DNA of 55,226 nucleotides, taken from Herpetosiphonaceae bacterium. GTDB lineage: Bacteria; Chloroflexota; Chloroflexia; Chloroflexales; Kallotenuaceae. This document shows positions 11,701 through 18,630 of this stretch, piece after piece. A program made the translations under genes and the position numbers. Location: positions 1 through 55,226 of the forward strand of contig JACDGP010000020.1 of assembly GCA_013821605.1 (NCBI GenBank). Reading direction: 5' to 3'. A model generated the notes under the pieces. It made no database searches. It was not told the DNA's origin and was given only the letters and a program-made list of their open reading frames with translations. Within the stretch, counting starts at the first letter, position 1. The number at the start of each line of letters is the position of its first letter.

Positions 11701-13307
11701 TCACGCTCGATCGTCGGGCGTTCGACAAAGTTGCTCGTTTCTGCAAACAGGGTCTGGACAGCGGGAGACGTCGCCATCAAGTTTGCTGGGAGCGCAGCAG
11801 CCGTGGTGGTTGCAACACTCGCAGTGGTGACGGTGGGAGTTAGCGCAGCTTCGACCGGCTCAAGATGCGCTGCAGCCACCGGATCGGCGGGACGCGGCGG
11901 TGGCATCGTTGCCGCCGAATCAGGTACGGAACCATTCGTATGACCATCCGCCCCACCATTTTTGCCATCACTGTGGAGATCCAGATTCACAACACGTAGA
12001 CCAACGACGGTGCCAGATTGCTCAACAGCATCGATCTGTTGGTTAACAACCAGTTGGCCATTCTCTACCACGACGGTACCGAGGTCGAGACCGATCACGC
12101 TACCGGCGATATGTTTGATCGCTTGGTTAACCACCAGCGCGGCTTGAGCCTGCTCCAAGGCTGCCGTCAACGGTGTGCTGTAGTGGAAGAGCCGTGCTTC
12201 GGTAGTGCGCATATAGATCACGGGGCAGCCCCAGCCAGTCGTCAGCGGGACGCTACCGGCCATACGCAAACGCCCCTCGGCGACGGCAACATCGACGGTC
12301 GAACCGGTAGCCAGGGCCGTATAAAAGCCAGCGGCAAAGGCACGCGCCTCATCATCGCCCACCGGGAACTGCATCGCAACGACAGCAGGAACTCCTGCAG
12401 CGAGCAATTGCTGCGCGACGCCATTCCAAACACCCCGGTCTACGCGTGCCGACTCGCAGGCGGATAGCACGACGACCTTCACACCCTTGCCGTGGAATTC
12501 TGCTGCCAGATCGTCGGCAGTGACCAGATGGCTGGTGTTGGGATCTTCGTCGTCGTGAAAGATGAGGCCCGTGCTGCCACCGGAAAAATAACCATGACCA
12601 GCGAAATGCAACAGATCGACATGGCGATCACCGGCCAGGGCAGTCTGAAGATCCGGCCAACGTGCCTGCTTGAGAACAGGTAATTGTATGAGTGCCCCAG
12701 CGGGCAACTGCTGTAAACCGGCTTCGACACGCTGCTCTTCTTGCTGGAGCTTAAGTGGCGGTTGATCGGGCGGCTCGGCTAACACCAACAAGACATCAAG
12801 CGGCAAATGGTCGTCGGTAACGGGCAGCACAATATCCTGTGGATCACCGCCCACCCGCACAAATGAGATGCGCGGGTCGCCGAGCAATGCCAAAGGTGGG
12901 CCATCCGGCAGCAGCGGCACCTGCAGGTATTCCCACGGTGGTACAGCTAGCACCGGTAGGCTGCATTGCAGCCGCAGGCGCAACGAGCCGTTATGCGTGG
13001 CCACGTCGCGCCACAGCACTTGAAAGGCCGGTCGTATCAGCGCCGGCGGCAGCAACAGATCGCCCAGCGTCACCCCCAGCGTTTGTTGTTGGTCGCGTGG
13101 GAGGGTAGGTGTAGTGCTCAGTTGCGCACCGAGCTGCTCAAGCAGTGCAGCATCATAGGGCACGACCACCGGGCCCACCACCGGACCCGCACCGCTTAGG
13201 CTGACGGCAAGATGCATGGCATCCGGTTGATCAAGCATGATCGTCAGATTAGCGGTAGAACGTTCCTCCACCGGCGGCGAGCTAGGGTTGAGAGCTGTCA
13301 TGGTCAT
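5742..13307 (-). CDS. Giant CHAT-domain protease/P-loop ATPase/TPR membrane protein
   Basis: One uninterrupted 2521-residue protein. Residues about 90-370 form a CHAT (caspase-like) domain with the catalytic dyad visible: His near 236 in LLHFAGHGYF and Cys near 284 in VVVLSACESA. A Thr/Ala/Pro-rich linker (about 450-520) leads to a NACHT/AAA-like ATPase with Walker A IVGPPGSGKTALG near 552 and a Walker B-like IMVDALDRAWEW. Residues about 850-1370 are helical and TPR-like. Two hydrophobic helices lie near 1385 and 1480, and about five more between 1650 and 1795 (for example LFVLTIIGIGLFLALITF). Residues about 1800-2500 are again helical repeats. CHAT proteins are known peptidases, some of them activated by partner sensors; substrate and trigger here are unknown. 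It is convergent with the PhoR-like gene and divergent from the secreted propeller gene. Confidence 0.85.
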   Translation of the reverse strand: MTMTALNPSSPPVEERSTANLTIMLDQPDAMHLAVSLSGAGPVVGPVVVPYDAALLEQLGAQLSTTPTLPRDQQQTLGVTLGDLLLPPALIRPAFQVLWRDVATHNGSLRLRLQCSLPVLAVPPWEYLQVPLLPDGPPLALLGDPRISFVRVGGDPQDIVLPVTDDHLPLDVLLVLAEPPDQPPLKLQQEEQRVEAGLQQLPAGALIQLPVLKQARWPDLQTALAGDRHVDLLHFAGHGYFSGGSTGLIFHDDEDPNTSHLVTADDLAAEFHGKGVKVVVLSACESARVDRGVWNGVAQQLLAAGVPAVVAMQFPVGDDEARAFAAGFYTALATGSTVDVAVAEGRLRMAGSVPLTTGWGCPVIYMRTTEARLFHYSTPLTAALEQAQAALVVNQAIKHIAGSVIGLDLGTVVVENGQLVVNQQIDAVEQSGTVVGLRVVNLDLHSDGKNGGADGHTNGSVPDSAATMPPPRPADPVAAAHLEPVEAALTPTVTTASVATTTAAALPANLMATSPAVQTLFAETSNFVERPTIEREINEFLTVRNRMLVIVGPPGSGKTALGAWRVAQSATTAYPWLYHFCGVDDGDNPQDFIQQLANQIKTLLPNYTVAAPSATGTTTLILQSNVQVATNRGNVEGIHTGDINLGEVHPREAFRRLIQQPLKDYRRELGPDNQPVPLAIMVDALDRAWEWDGGQSGNIVTLLSEVQDMPPWVNFICTARPGAAVQTLRTHGGVRVLNLGQDVVTTINDITHYLSVEWNERLQAGARTKLNMLLQATEPYASLTTDNRLPALMTNVAAATEGSFLYARRFVDTLHSALGSTGSPEGIDPATLLQHPEQLDAALVSAYSDVLVQLHHNLDAVPDATDEAVLAGLAITFAPLSEHLLALLTGCAQTAVHTSLERLNSVLAPPSMTQPALYALYSRSFADYLRTTLPETGRVWDRGLAEVLEAQADNGDSEMSSYRAHYRWRHLQRGLQLGITTAPAGTAAGVRVVPLLTDLQQLEDQVPDPLLRARVLRAQALALLDPGTMRPNAWTTAVALLKSAEAGIMRARALAPLRRGRRLYFTDRQRSPQTEVALEELERTLLAQGDAYTIIAEQLLGTDEMRPIPHGGPLRSLVVLWGMLLRLPALLYSAIPLLRSGLTLKDLALGCPWLCRGRDWSVVRLLVRSLRSYTRAVVIADRRGDTASVEELHDRIGQIYVRCDALYGAATAFNDLLASTSTIDRPWQEALWRLRLGEVLARLGQSGRAAPLLEAALRQFMAQDAPMPQARTCNALVYTYVHQAQLLRLHGDEQGAANYEDLALRRAEDGVVAWNHLSTLEGDDVTQVDPAAGRSRLLGTVWSLRQTNVLAEEQQLRADGLLDRSIERHFPQRFEHPLLYWFQAAAIVVNPLLLLVGLLWAIQLPSTLEFVPARTKTILQPPLVDLRGFPDNLVGTHSSVKGVQALTLVQSTASDSGEIILKTGSPLVYASTTLLAIGRGIVIAILLYTLGGLLFILISEPNKFQSYRPGRLILRAEMIIWRGTPISGSRWRTWRTLFLRSLTSIQRRIGRGLLPNPTLPETSEPAEVQTERRLAYSDVKATLVTERRVNGLVVYDLSERVLLPETPTAPALVIDGSVARYDELVGELAHRIVAPQQRLAGDLVRSVAGSLFVLTIIGIGLFLALITFYPTVMLLRPGNGPVHLTELYILATPGLLLPLCWVFVWQPLASLTVRYVSRSCALLAVAIALAISAALFWGVDLSRVGLNPDLLLPLLAIALALTALGLLRLRHHYATRETVQDRASTRLLALLALVPLLFCMYHVWNDGLWYRNLILGNRALELAGGDPSCKDFQCPALQEADRRYARMIELRGADPEGYGARGFTALRAGATIGAAGYFEQAQNQLPRFYGAARRNLAASLGEVYARQAQGGAGITPATAFSAALYSYRSAVLPQVARTVDTFPVPRGFAQCFATSTSNAPPLEVLRLNSGDTQYALQYADIWYNRAVQQLTAFEHPNVPVTNYYVSNPLTASEKVSDTAGVSRPFDCRPIRAWEDLGTAIRLYTAIADAPASNTQAHYDSLMGLAAAWLERGNVPVTIRPVDAPGAHASYMEAQAAYRRATLVQPADPEANAGVAWTAMLLDAWDQAQYPLLQAHLNAPQDPRYPTFSGLAWWLQGEQIPAAPSGALRAGYQRLLLHAVEQYTIALTQTELIQQTKALKSTTPTRGTLGQYYATRSILYYNLRKTPALNNVSSAVDDIARSDHEATVGYRDMVDLPGCLTENYDIWIQRAIRDMDQAIDAATIEQRGSPTPQQPLPELVAYHYWRGRLHMALALTWQGHSCGSHPWRTILPEYSAAVDDFTAGTETDPDPKRAQSYGTEWLNWSQYLAHNAARLALAEAAIAQALDHPADSAAAYERAREELQAVDVADPTANDSGPQPDYFLLSGFVALATGQPIMNTHTRNSVPLTAAQAYEQTIHDVANLPKSVRTALYTDLLQSLNRLLATTGLAESVRHNVWSIQSCLGQAKVGRVDPDTISCVPK

Positions 13308-13439
13308 GGCGTGAGGCTCTTGTATGAGACTGTGATCAGTATAACGAACGGTGTCAACTTTCGATGTTTCTTTTTCTGTAAGGTCTTGGTTAGAACACGT
13401 TAATGCAGCGCGCCTATGCTACAGGAGCTTAGCACATGA

Positions 13440-13466
13440 CGATGCTCTGATCTGGCGAGAGCATCG
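13440..13466. promoter_or_regulatory. 9-bp perfect inverted repeat in divergent intergenic region
   Basis: CGATGCTCT at 13440-13448 and AGAGCATCG at 13458-13466 are perfect inverted copies with a 9-base spacer. They lie in the 233-bp gap between the divergent CHAT and propeller genes, about 75 bases before the propeller start. It could be an operator or a leader hairpin. There is no T-run, so a terminator is unlikely. Confidence 0.45.
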
Positions 13467-13540
13467 GGAAAGGGGAAGAGCCTCATAGGAAACGTACGCC
13501 AAACCGCAGGAATTCGTTACCGTATAGGAAGGAATCACTC

Positions 13541-14674
13541 ATGAAGCCTAGCGCTTTTGCCCGTCCCGCTATGATCTTGTTCGCGCTCATGCTCGTCGTA
13601 CCCACCTTTGTGTTGAACACTGGCAGCGCCAGTGCCGCCACGCCCACAGTCGGCGCAGTTTATACACTCACCAACGCCACAACCGGGAATGCAGTCGTGG
13701 TTTTTAAGCGTGCCGCCGATGGTAGCCTCACGCTCAAAAACACTGTTGCAACCGGTGGCCTAGGTACCGGAGCTGGTCTCGGCTCGGAAGGCGCCTTGGT
13801 GCTGGGCGAGGATAAGCAATGGCTGTTCGCGGTCAACGCCGGCAGCAATACCGTTTCAGTCTTCGCCATCGGCGTTGACGGCCTGCACTTAACCCAAACC
13901 ATCGCCTCCGGTGGTGTAACCCCGATCAGTATTGCGGTCCATGGTGAACTCATGTATGTATTAAATGCGGGTGGCACGGGAAACATCACGGGCTTCACGC
14001 AAAACGAGGAAGGTTTCCTCGCACCATTGCCCGCCTCAACGCGGCCCTTGAGCACAGCGGCGGCGGGCCCCGCTCAAATCGCCTTCAATCCGGCCGGGAC
14101 CGTGCTTGTGGTTACCGAAAAGACGACCAACAGCATTGACACCTATACCATCGACAACAACAGCATCGCGAATGGGCCAATCGTCACACCATCATCTGGC
14201 ATGACGCCCTTTGGCTTTGCGTGGACCAAGCGCGGCCAGTTACTCGTTTCGGAAGCCTCCGGGGGCAACACCAACGCCAGTGCAGCCTCGTCCTACCAGG
14301 TGCATGACAATGGCTCCATTCATGCCATCTCTGCTTCAGTGCCGACACATCAAACGGCAGCTTGTTGGCTGGTTGCGACCGATAACAGCCGCTATGCCTA
14401 CACGGCGAATGCCGGTAGTGGCACGATTTCGGGATATAGCGTTGGCAGCAACGGCAGCTTAAGTCTGCTCAATAGTGACGGTATCACCGGCGTAACCGGT
14501 GCCAACAGTCATCCGATTGACATGGCACTAAGCCGCTTTAGTCACTACCTGTACGTGCTCAACAGTGGCAACAGTACGATCAGTGTCTTCGCCGTGCAGA
14601 CCAATGGCAGCCTCCTCCCGCTCAATGGTGTAAGTGGGCTGGCGCTCAGCGTGTCCGGTTTGGCAGCACGCTAA
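13541..14674 (+). CDS. Secreted seven-bladed beta-propeller (lactonase-like) protein
   Basis: A 377-residue exported protein. Residues 1-33 are a signal peptide (basic start, hydrophobic core MILFALMLVVPTFVL, cleavage near ASA-AT). The rest consists of repeated blades of the YVTN/lactonase type: LFAVNAGSNTVSVFAIGVDG, MYVLNAGGTGNITGFTQNE, RYAYTANAGSGTISGYSVG and LYVLNSGNSTISVFAVQTNG. The fold is clear. Enzyme activity is not; relatives include 6-phosphogluconolactonase but also non-enzymatic propellers. A good AGGAAGGA ribosome site precedes the ATG. A stem-loop follows at 14702. Confidence 0.82.
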   Translation: MKPSAFARPAMILFALMLVVPTFVLNTGSASAATPTVGAVYTLTNATTGNAVVVFKRAADGSLTLKNTVATGGLGTGAGLGSEGALVLGEDKQWLFAVNAGSNTVSVFAIGVDGLHLTQTIASGGVTPISIAVHGELMYVLNAGGTGNITGFTQNEEGFLAPLPASTRPLSTAAAGPAQIAFNPAGTVLVVTEKTTNSIDTYTIDNNSIANGPIVTPSSGMTPFGFAWTKRGQLLVSEASGGNTNASAASSYQVHDNGSIHAISASVPTHQTAACWLVATDNSRYAYTANAGSGTISGYSVGSNGSLSLLNSDGITGVTGANSHPIDMALSRFSHYLYVLNSGNSTISVFAVQTNGSLLPLNGVSGLALSVSGLAAR

Positions 14675-14701
14675 TGCAATAGGTCATGTAAGGCTAACGA
14701 G

Positions 14702-14730
14702 GAGGTGCCGTCCAGCAAGGGCGGCATCTC
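14702..14730 (+). terminator. Stem-loop after propeller gene
   Basis: A 12-bp stem (14702-14713 pairing with 14719-14730, two G-T pairs) closes an AGCAA loop, 28 bases after the stop of the propeller gene. No T-run follows, so termination is inferred from position only. A related hairpin with the same loop lies at 18586-18606. Confidence 0.5.
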
Positions 14731-14807
14731 TGCGTGGATGTAGCATCCCTCGCTGTTCACTGAGTTGGTCGGTATTGTAAAATGCCCCATCATTCGGAGG
14801 AGCAATC

Positions 14808-15548
14808 ATGGCGACTACGTCGCTCGCTGAGAAGCTGGGCATCAAAGAAGGGCAGCATATCCTCCTGCTTCGCGCACCGGACGGCTACCGCGAGCGGCTT
14901 GAGCCCCTGCCGGAAGGTGTCGAAGTCGCGGAGCAGCCAAAAGACAGCTATGACGTCGTGCAACTGTTTGCGAAGGATAAAGCCACGCTTGATCGCGCGG
15001 CTCCAGTAGCGATCCAGGCGTTGAAGCCGGATGGGCGCTTATGGATTGCCTTTCCAAAGGGCAACGCGAAGGACAAGCAAGGCCTGACGCGAGATGTGGG
15101 CTGGGAGACGGTCGCGAATGCTGGCATGGGTGCAACTACATTGATCGCTCTTGACGATGTCTGGTCGGCATTCCGGTTCCAACGGCAAGCACGCGCCAGC
15201 GAGCAGGATCTGCTTGCGCAGCAATATGCTGGAGCCAAAGCAGGACTCCGTCCGATCTATGAGCGGATCGTTGAGGTTGCTCGACAATGGCTTGATGTGC
15301 GGTTTGAGACGCGTAACACCTACGTGGCACTCCTTCGCAAGCGCCAGTTCTGCACGATTCAACCGGCGACGCGCACCCGCATTGACTTGGGGCTGAAGTT
15401 ACACAGCATAACACCGACCGAGCGGCTCCAAGCTGCAACCGGCACCAGCAGTGGGGCAATGACCCATCGCGTCGTGCTCTCAGCAGTCGAAGATGTTGAC
15501 GATGAGGTGATCGGCTGGATCAGGATAGCCTATGAGCAGTCGCAGTAG
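14808..15548 (+). CDS. DUF3052-like/DUF5655-like two-domain protein
   Basis: A 246-residue soluble protein of unknown function. Residues about 1-125 (SLAEKLGIKEGQHILLLRAPDGY, YDVVQLFAKDKATLDRAAP, LKPDGRLWIAFPKG) resemble DUF3052, a small Rossmann-like domain. Residues about 130-240 (YERIVEVARQWLDVRFETRNTYVALLRKRQFCTIQPATRTRIDLGLKL) resemble the DUF5655 domain. The family names come from recognised motifs, not from a search. A GGAGGAG ribosome site precedes the ATG. It stands alone between a plus-strand propeller gene and a minus-strand mannonate dehydratase, so context gives no clue to its role. Confidence 0.75.
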   Translation: MATTSLAEKLGIKEGQHILLLRAPDGYRERLEPLPEGVEVAEQPKDSYDVVQLFAKDKATLDRAAPVAIQALKPDGRLWIAFPKGNAKDKQGLTRDVGWETVANAGMGATTLIALDDVWSAFRFQRQARASEQDLLAQQYAGAKAGLRPIYERIVEVARQWLDVRFETRNTYVALLRKRQFCTIQPATRTRIDLGLKLHSITPTERLQAATGTSSGAMTHRVVLSAVEDVDDEVIGWIRIAYEQSQ

Positions 15549-15631
15549 TAGCAAAGGCGCGGAGGTAGCATCACATCCTCACAGGTAAACTCCCTGGAGC
15601 GTGACCACTACCCTTGGCGACGAAAGGGAAC

Positions 15632-16681
15632 TTACGCAGGTACAGCGGCAGCAACCTCTTCGTTCGCCCGCTGCAGCAAAGCCTTCATATAGGCGACCGT
15701 GTAAGCCGTGCCAATGCGCGGGTCACCGGCCATCAGCGGAATATGATCGGCGATGGCTACCCCATTGAAGCCTACTTCGCGCAGCGTACGCATGACCTTG
15801 TACATATCCATGCAGCCATCGTCTACGAAGGTTTCCACGAAGTGGGGCAGTGGCGCGTCGACATTACGGAAGTGGACCTTGAAGAGCTTGCCTTGTTCAC
15901 CAAAGTAACGGAGCGACTCAAGCAGCCCTTTGCCCATCAACTCGCCACCCTCCAGCCAACAGCCCGCGCAGAAGCAGACGCCAACATTGGGGCTATCGGC
16001 AAGCTCCATGGCCCGCTTGTAGCCGGCGAAATTGCCGAAGATGCAGCGCGGGATGCCGCCGAGATCCACACCGGGCGGGTCATCGGGATGAATGCCGATG
16101 CGCACCCCTGCCTCCTCGGCCACCGGTGCGACCTCGCCAATAAACGAGGCAAAGTTTTCCCAGATCTCGTCTTCACTATAAACACGTCCGTGGGACAGCG
16201 GCGTGAAATAGCGCTGGCCATGCCAGTGACCGCTTTCGGCCTTCGCCTTGTCAAAGGCGCGGGCGGGCGCACCACCGCGCGTCGGCTCAGGGTCGGTGCT
16301 CCAGATGCCATTCGCCATGTGGGCGTAGGTCGTATAGGGGATGCCGGCACGACCCAGAGCGCGCAGATGCTGCTTGTACTGCTCAACCTTGGCATCACGA
16401 CCGGGTAGTTTCAGCACAATCGCGTCTTGATTATGAACATCCAGGTTGCCGAAGCCGTAGATCGTGAGCCCGGCGCGCTCGAAAAGCTCACGACGGCTGG
16501 CGTAATAGTCGTAGCCGGCGTGGGCACCATCAGTCCACAGTACGACATACTTCACGCCGAGCTGGTGAGCAAACTGGAGATCAGCCTCGGTAGGCTCGGC
16601 CGGCATCTGAAGAGCCAGCTGTGTGCCAGTCGGGATCGCGGCCATGGGTAGGGAATGCGACGTTGCATCAGACTCTGTCAT
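15632..16681 (-). CDS. uxuA: Mannonate dehydratase (UxuA family)
   Basis: A 349-residue TIM-barrel enzyme expected to dehydrate D-mannonate to 2-keto-3-deoxygluconate in hexuronate breakdown. Family hallmarks: GVRIGIHPDDPPG (metal-binding His), VGVCFCAGCW, FKVHFRNVDAPLPHFVETFVDDG, GFNGVAIADHIPLMAGD and GTAYTVAYMKAL at the C-terminus. It is slightly shorter than E. coli UxuA (394). No other glucuronate genes are adjacent. It is transcribed alone and divergently from the antitoxin/PIN pair. A broader sugar isomerase/epimerase role is the main alternative. Confidence 0.8.
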   Translation of the reverse strand: MTESDATSHSLPMAAIPTGTQLALQMPAEPTEADLQFAHQLGVKYVVLWTDGAHAGYDYYASRRELFERAGLTIYGFGNLDVHNQDAIVLKLPGRDAKVEQYKQHLRALGRAGIPYTTYAHMANGIWSTDPEPTRGGAPARAFDKAKAESGHWHGQRYFTPLSHGRVYSEDEIWENFASFIGEVAPVAEEAGVRIGIHPDDPPGVDLGGIPRCIFGNFAGYKRAMELADSPNVGVCFCAGCWLEGGELMGKGLLESLRYFGEQGKLFKVHFRNVDAPLPHFVETFVDDGCMDMYKVMRTLREVGFNGVAIADHIPLMAGDPRIGTAYTVAYMKALLQRANEEVAAAVPA

Positions 16682-16838
16682 GTGAGTTCCTCAAATAGAT
16701 GTGGTTAGCAAAGCTATCGTGCGGCAAGTGTAACATGGGTATAGGAGAGTACAATACCTTAAAATCATCATGTCAGGGGAGCTATCCGAATCGGATCGGT
16801 TACGCAACGGTTCAGAACCCCAATTCAAAAGGTGTATT

Positions 16839-17090
16839 ATGATCGAACGCCATCTGGATGAGTTGTACGTAACACATATTAAGCCGCTGCCATCAGCAGA
16901 AAGGTTGCGGCTGTTAGCAATCATTGCCCAAGACCTCGCACAACCTCAAGCGGAGCGAGCACCGAGCGAACAACTAACAATTACAGAACGCCTTGCACAA
17001 GCTCACTATCAACCAGGGACGTTGTTCAAAACCGCCGAAGAAGTGGATGCTTTTATTCGCGAGGAGCGTGATTCGTGGGAACGCTCATAG
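16839..17090 (+). CDS. Putative antitoxin of a PIN-toxin pair
   Basis: An 83-residue protein, start chosen at the ATG at 16839; an in-frame upstream start at 16770 would add an unlikely extension. The sequence (MIERHLDELYVTHIKPLPSA, LLAIIAQDLAQ, EEVDAFIREERDSWE) is short, helical and ends acidic. It overlaps the PIN-domain gene by 16 bases. This overlap and order are typical of VapBC-like operons, so antitoxin function is inferred from position. No DNA-binding motif was identified with certainty. Confidence 0.65.
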   Translation: MIERHLDELYVTHIKPLPSAERLRLLAIIAQDLAQPQAERAPSEQLTITERLAQAHYQPGTLFKTAEEVDAFIREERDSWERS

Positions 17091-17407
17091 TACCATCTCG
17101 CGGTTCCATTTATGTCGATGCAAATATTATCATTTATCGCGTTGAAGACATTCAGCCATTTGTTGCTGCGATGGCTCCATTATGGGATGCCCTGGATAAG
17201 ATCATGTGCTTGGTTACCACAAGCGAGTTGAGTGTGCTAGAAGTACTGGTCAAGCTCGTGCAGCAAGGGAACATGGCACTCCAAACGCTATTTCATGGTG
17301 TAATGTTCCATACGCCCAATTTCACCTGCATCCCAATCACACGCCAAATCCTGCAAGCCGCTGCACAACTACGGGCCACGACGGGTCTCAAAACAAGCGA
17401 GTGCTGA
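17075..17407 (+). pseudogene. PIN-domain toxin truncated at its C-terminus
   Basis: A VapC-like RNase toxin fragment, 110 codons. The N-terminal PIN motif is present (SIYVDANIIIYRVED, first catalytic Asp in VDANI), as is the following acidic residue region (TTSELSVLEVLV). The frame ends at TGLKTSEC-stop, exactly where intact relatives continue LKTPDAIHAATA with the third catalytic Asp and the final strand. From about 17400 the DNA instead reads as a transposase in another frame. The toxin has thus lost roughly its last 40 residues and is probably inactive. Confidence 0.72.
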
Positions 17408-18525
17408 ACTCACCTGGTTTACGGGGGCAACGGTCAGCCGCGATACCGCACGACGCCTGACGGAAGCCGCAGGGGCCGCACCCGTCGCTGTCCAGACGGC
17501 TGAGGTTGAGCGGATCGAGCGGGACTATCCGACGCCACCGTGTGGGCCTGAGCGGTTGGTCTTTCACGTTGATGGCGCCATGGTGCCGCTCGTGCAGGGC
17601 GAGTGGACCGAAGTGCGAACGTTAGCGGTTGGTGAGGTAGCAGCAGCCGTGGAGCGGGCGGGTGAGGTGGTGATTGAGACGGAGGAGCTGTCGTACTTTT
17701 CACGCCTGGCGGCTAGTGCGAGCTTCAGTCGGCTAACCTTGGGCGAACTTCATCGGCGTGGGCTTGAGCGGGCGGGCCAGGTCGGCGTGGTGGTGGACGG
17801 TGCTGAGTGGTGCCAGACGTTGATTGACCTGCAGGCACCCCTGGCGTTGCGCATCCTCGACTTCCCGCATGCTGCTGAGTATGTGAGTGCGATGGGGCAA
17901 AACCAGTGTGGCAGGTCAGCCGTTGCTCACCAGAGCAGACGTGACCGCCCTCTGCCACGACCTCTCGCACCAGGGACCGGCGGCTGTGCTTCCCCGCTTA
18001 CAGGCGTTGTGCGCTGCTCACCCTGAGCTGCCAGATCTCGCCAAGCACTACGCCTACCTTGCGAAGCGGAGCGCGCAGATGCAGTATCCAGCGTTTCGAG
18101 CAGCGGGCTGGCCAATCGGCAGCGGGAGTGTGGAAAGTGCTAACAAGCTGGTGGTGGAAGACCGTCTCAAGGGCAGCGGGATGCATTGGGCACGGGAGAA
18201 CGTGAATCCGCTGTTGGCCTTACGGAATGCGGTGTGCAATGACCGCTGGGATGAGGTCTGGAGCCAGATTGAGGGCGAACAGCGCACGCAGGTGCAAGCC
18301 GAGCGACAGCAACGACGCTGTGCGCGGACGCCAGGGCACTATCTTCCACCTGCGCCTGCGCTCCGACCTCGCGTCGCTCAAGCTGATCGACCCCAGGCTG
18401 ATGTGCCCCATCCCGTCCTCGTCCCGCCCGAGGTCCTTTCGCCCCATCGGCCTGCTACTGATCATCCCTGGCGTCGCGCATGGAGCAAACGCCAACAAGC
18501 AGAACAGGTTCCTGCAACAACATAA
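17403..18525 (+). pseudogene. ISKra4-like transposase remnant, 5'-truncated and frameshifted
   Basis: Reading from about 17406 gives ELTWFTGATVSRDTARRLTEAAG, then VFHVDGAMVPLVQGEWTEVRTLAVG, VGVVVDGAEWCQTLIDL and LRILDFPHAAEYVSAMG. This is the core of an ISKra4-type DDE transposase. Near 17890-17915 the frame changes. The second part continues WGKTSVAGQPLLTRADV and PAFRAAGWPIGSGSVESANK, with the conserved GSGSVESANK, to a tail with ATDHPWRR ending at 18525. The N-terminal region and start codon are missing, so the element cannot move by itself. Its left end sits inside the PIN gene. Terminal inverted repeats were not identified. Confidence 0.78.
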
Positions 18526-18536
18526 GTCACACCCCC

Positions 18537-18561
18537 CACTCAGTCTCAGTCCTCAGTCATA
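18537..18561. repeat. Heptamer-type CTCAGTC repeat
   Basis: A short run of CTCAGTC/CTCAGTCC units just after the transposase remnant. Similar runs lie at 20975-21003 and 24577-24602. All three are intergenic. Function unknown. Confidence 0.55.
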
Positions 18562-18585
18562 CTCCCCCTGTGTTATACTACTCCA

Positions 18586-18606
18586 TGCCGGCCAGCAAGG
18601 ACGGCA
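18586..18606 (+). other. Imperfect hairpin with AGCAA loop before pepQ-like gene
   Basis: TGCCGGCC (18586-18593) pairs with GGACGGCA (18599-18606), one mismatch, around an AGCAA loop, followed by CCTTTTG. It lies 25 bases before the peptidase start and just after a TATACT hexamer at 18574-18579. Loop and stem resemble the hairpin at 14702-14730. It could be a leader terminator or a small repeat family. Confidence 0.4.
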
Positions 18607-18630
18607 CCTTTTGTTGTGCCTGGGAGTGAT

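Noticed and set aside
13345-13385. TTGACA and TATACT on the minus strand before the CHAT gene
   Set aside because: The two hexamers are only about 8 bases apart, too close for one sigma-70 promoter.
15614-16408. 264-codon plus-strand frame opposite uxuA
   Set aside because: It is antisense to a protein with full UxuA motifs, with no ribosome site and no recognisable sequence.
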